From assembly GCA_902494135.1 (NCBI GenBank), contig CABUSE010000070.1, forward strand, positions 1-6,943: a stretch of 6,943 nucleotides of DNA, written 5' to 3'. A program made the position numbers and the translations under genes. The notes beneath the pieces were generated by a model, which made no database searches, was not told where the DNA came from, and saw only the letters and a list, made by a program, of their open reading frames with translations. Shown piece after piece: positions 5,919 through 6,943 of this stretch (position 1 is its first letter; each line of letters opens with the position of its first letter). This stretch comes from an uncultured Collinsella sp. (lineage in GTDB: Bacteria; Actinomycetota; Coriobacteriia; Coriobacteriales; Coriobacteriaceae).

Positions 5919-5954
5919 AAAAAAGAAGGGGCCTCGCACAGGCGAGACCCCTTC
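5919..5954 (-). terminator. Intrinsic terminator of the glutamine synthetase gene
   Basis: On the - strand a GAAGGGG/CCCCTTC stem continues, after one mismatch, into a CTCGCC/GGCGAG-type inner stem. This gives about 13 bp in total (5925-5937 with 5942-5954), followed by six T residues (complement of 5919-5924). It lies 23 bases after the synthetase stop codon and separates that gene from the EFR1-type gene. Confidence 0.9.
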
Positions 5955-5977
5955 GCACGCAAAATCAAACGTGTCTG

Positions 5978-6943
<966 letters not shown>

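Noticed and set aside
5795..5968. N-terminal extension of the EFR1-type protein by 58 residues
   Set aside because: It covers the synthetase terminator and the strong ribosome binding site at 5803-5810, and it precedes the flavodoxin domain, which normally starts right at the N-terminus.

Overview
The window looks like chromosomal DNA from a high-GC Gram-positive anaerobe, most likely a member of the Coriobacteriia such as Collinsella. This is inferred from GC-rich codon use, a MurT/GatD cell-wall amidation enzyme, a type III glutamine synthetase, and a flavodoxin-ferredoxin fusion (EFR1 type) common in gut anaerobes. No database search was possible, so the genus is a best guess.

Left half (37-4379, + strand): three closely packed genes probably form one transcription unit. 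The first two (37-1113 and 1113-2156) overlap by one base and encode soluble, helical, TPR-like proteins of unknown function. They align to each other along most of their length, so they appear to be diverged tandem paralogs. After 45 bases comes a 725-residue protein joining MurT (Mur ligase with a zinc ribbon) to GatD (class I glutamine amidotransferase). In the characterised staphylococcal and pneumococcal systems these are two proteins. It should amidate the D-Glu of lipid II. A hairpin terminator at 4386-4423 closes the unit.

Centre (4424-5032): this stretch holds no convincing protein gene but is rich in structure. Two palindromic units lie exactly 80 bases apart. They are followed by a tRNA-Glu(UUC) gene with an extended -10 promoter and its own terminator. 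Next is a 170-base segment full of small hairpins, ending in an exact 18-base copy of the tRNA 3' end including CCA, and then a second terminator. The duplicated tRNA end suggests a past integration, duplication or deletion event.

Right half (5033-6943, - strand): an EFR1-type flavodoxin/2x[4Fe-4S] protein with a clear ribosome binding site, and the C-terminal 321 residues of a type III glutamine synthetase. The synthetase runs off the right edge and ends at a strong terminator. Both read toward the tRNA, so the region around 4955-5033 is a convergent junction.

The least explained items are the fused MurT-GatD enzyme, the paralogous gene pair upstream of it, the 80-base-spaced palindromes and the duplicated tRNA end. 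No defence system, CRISPR array or complete transposon is visible.
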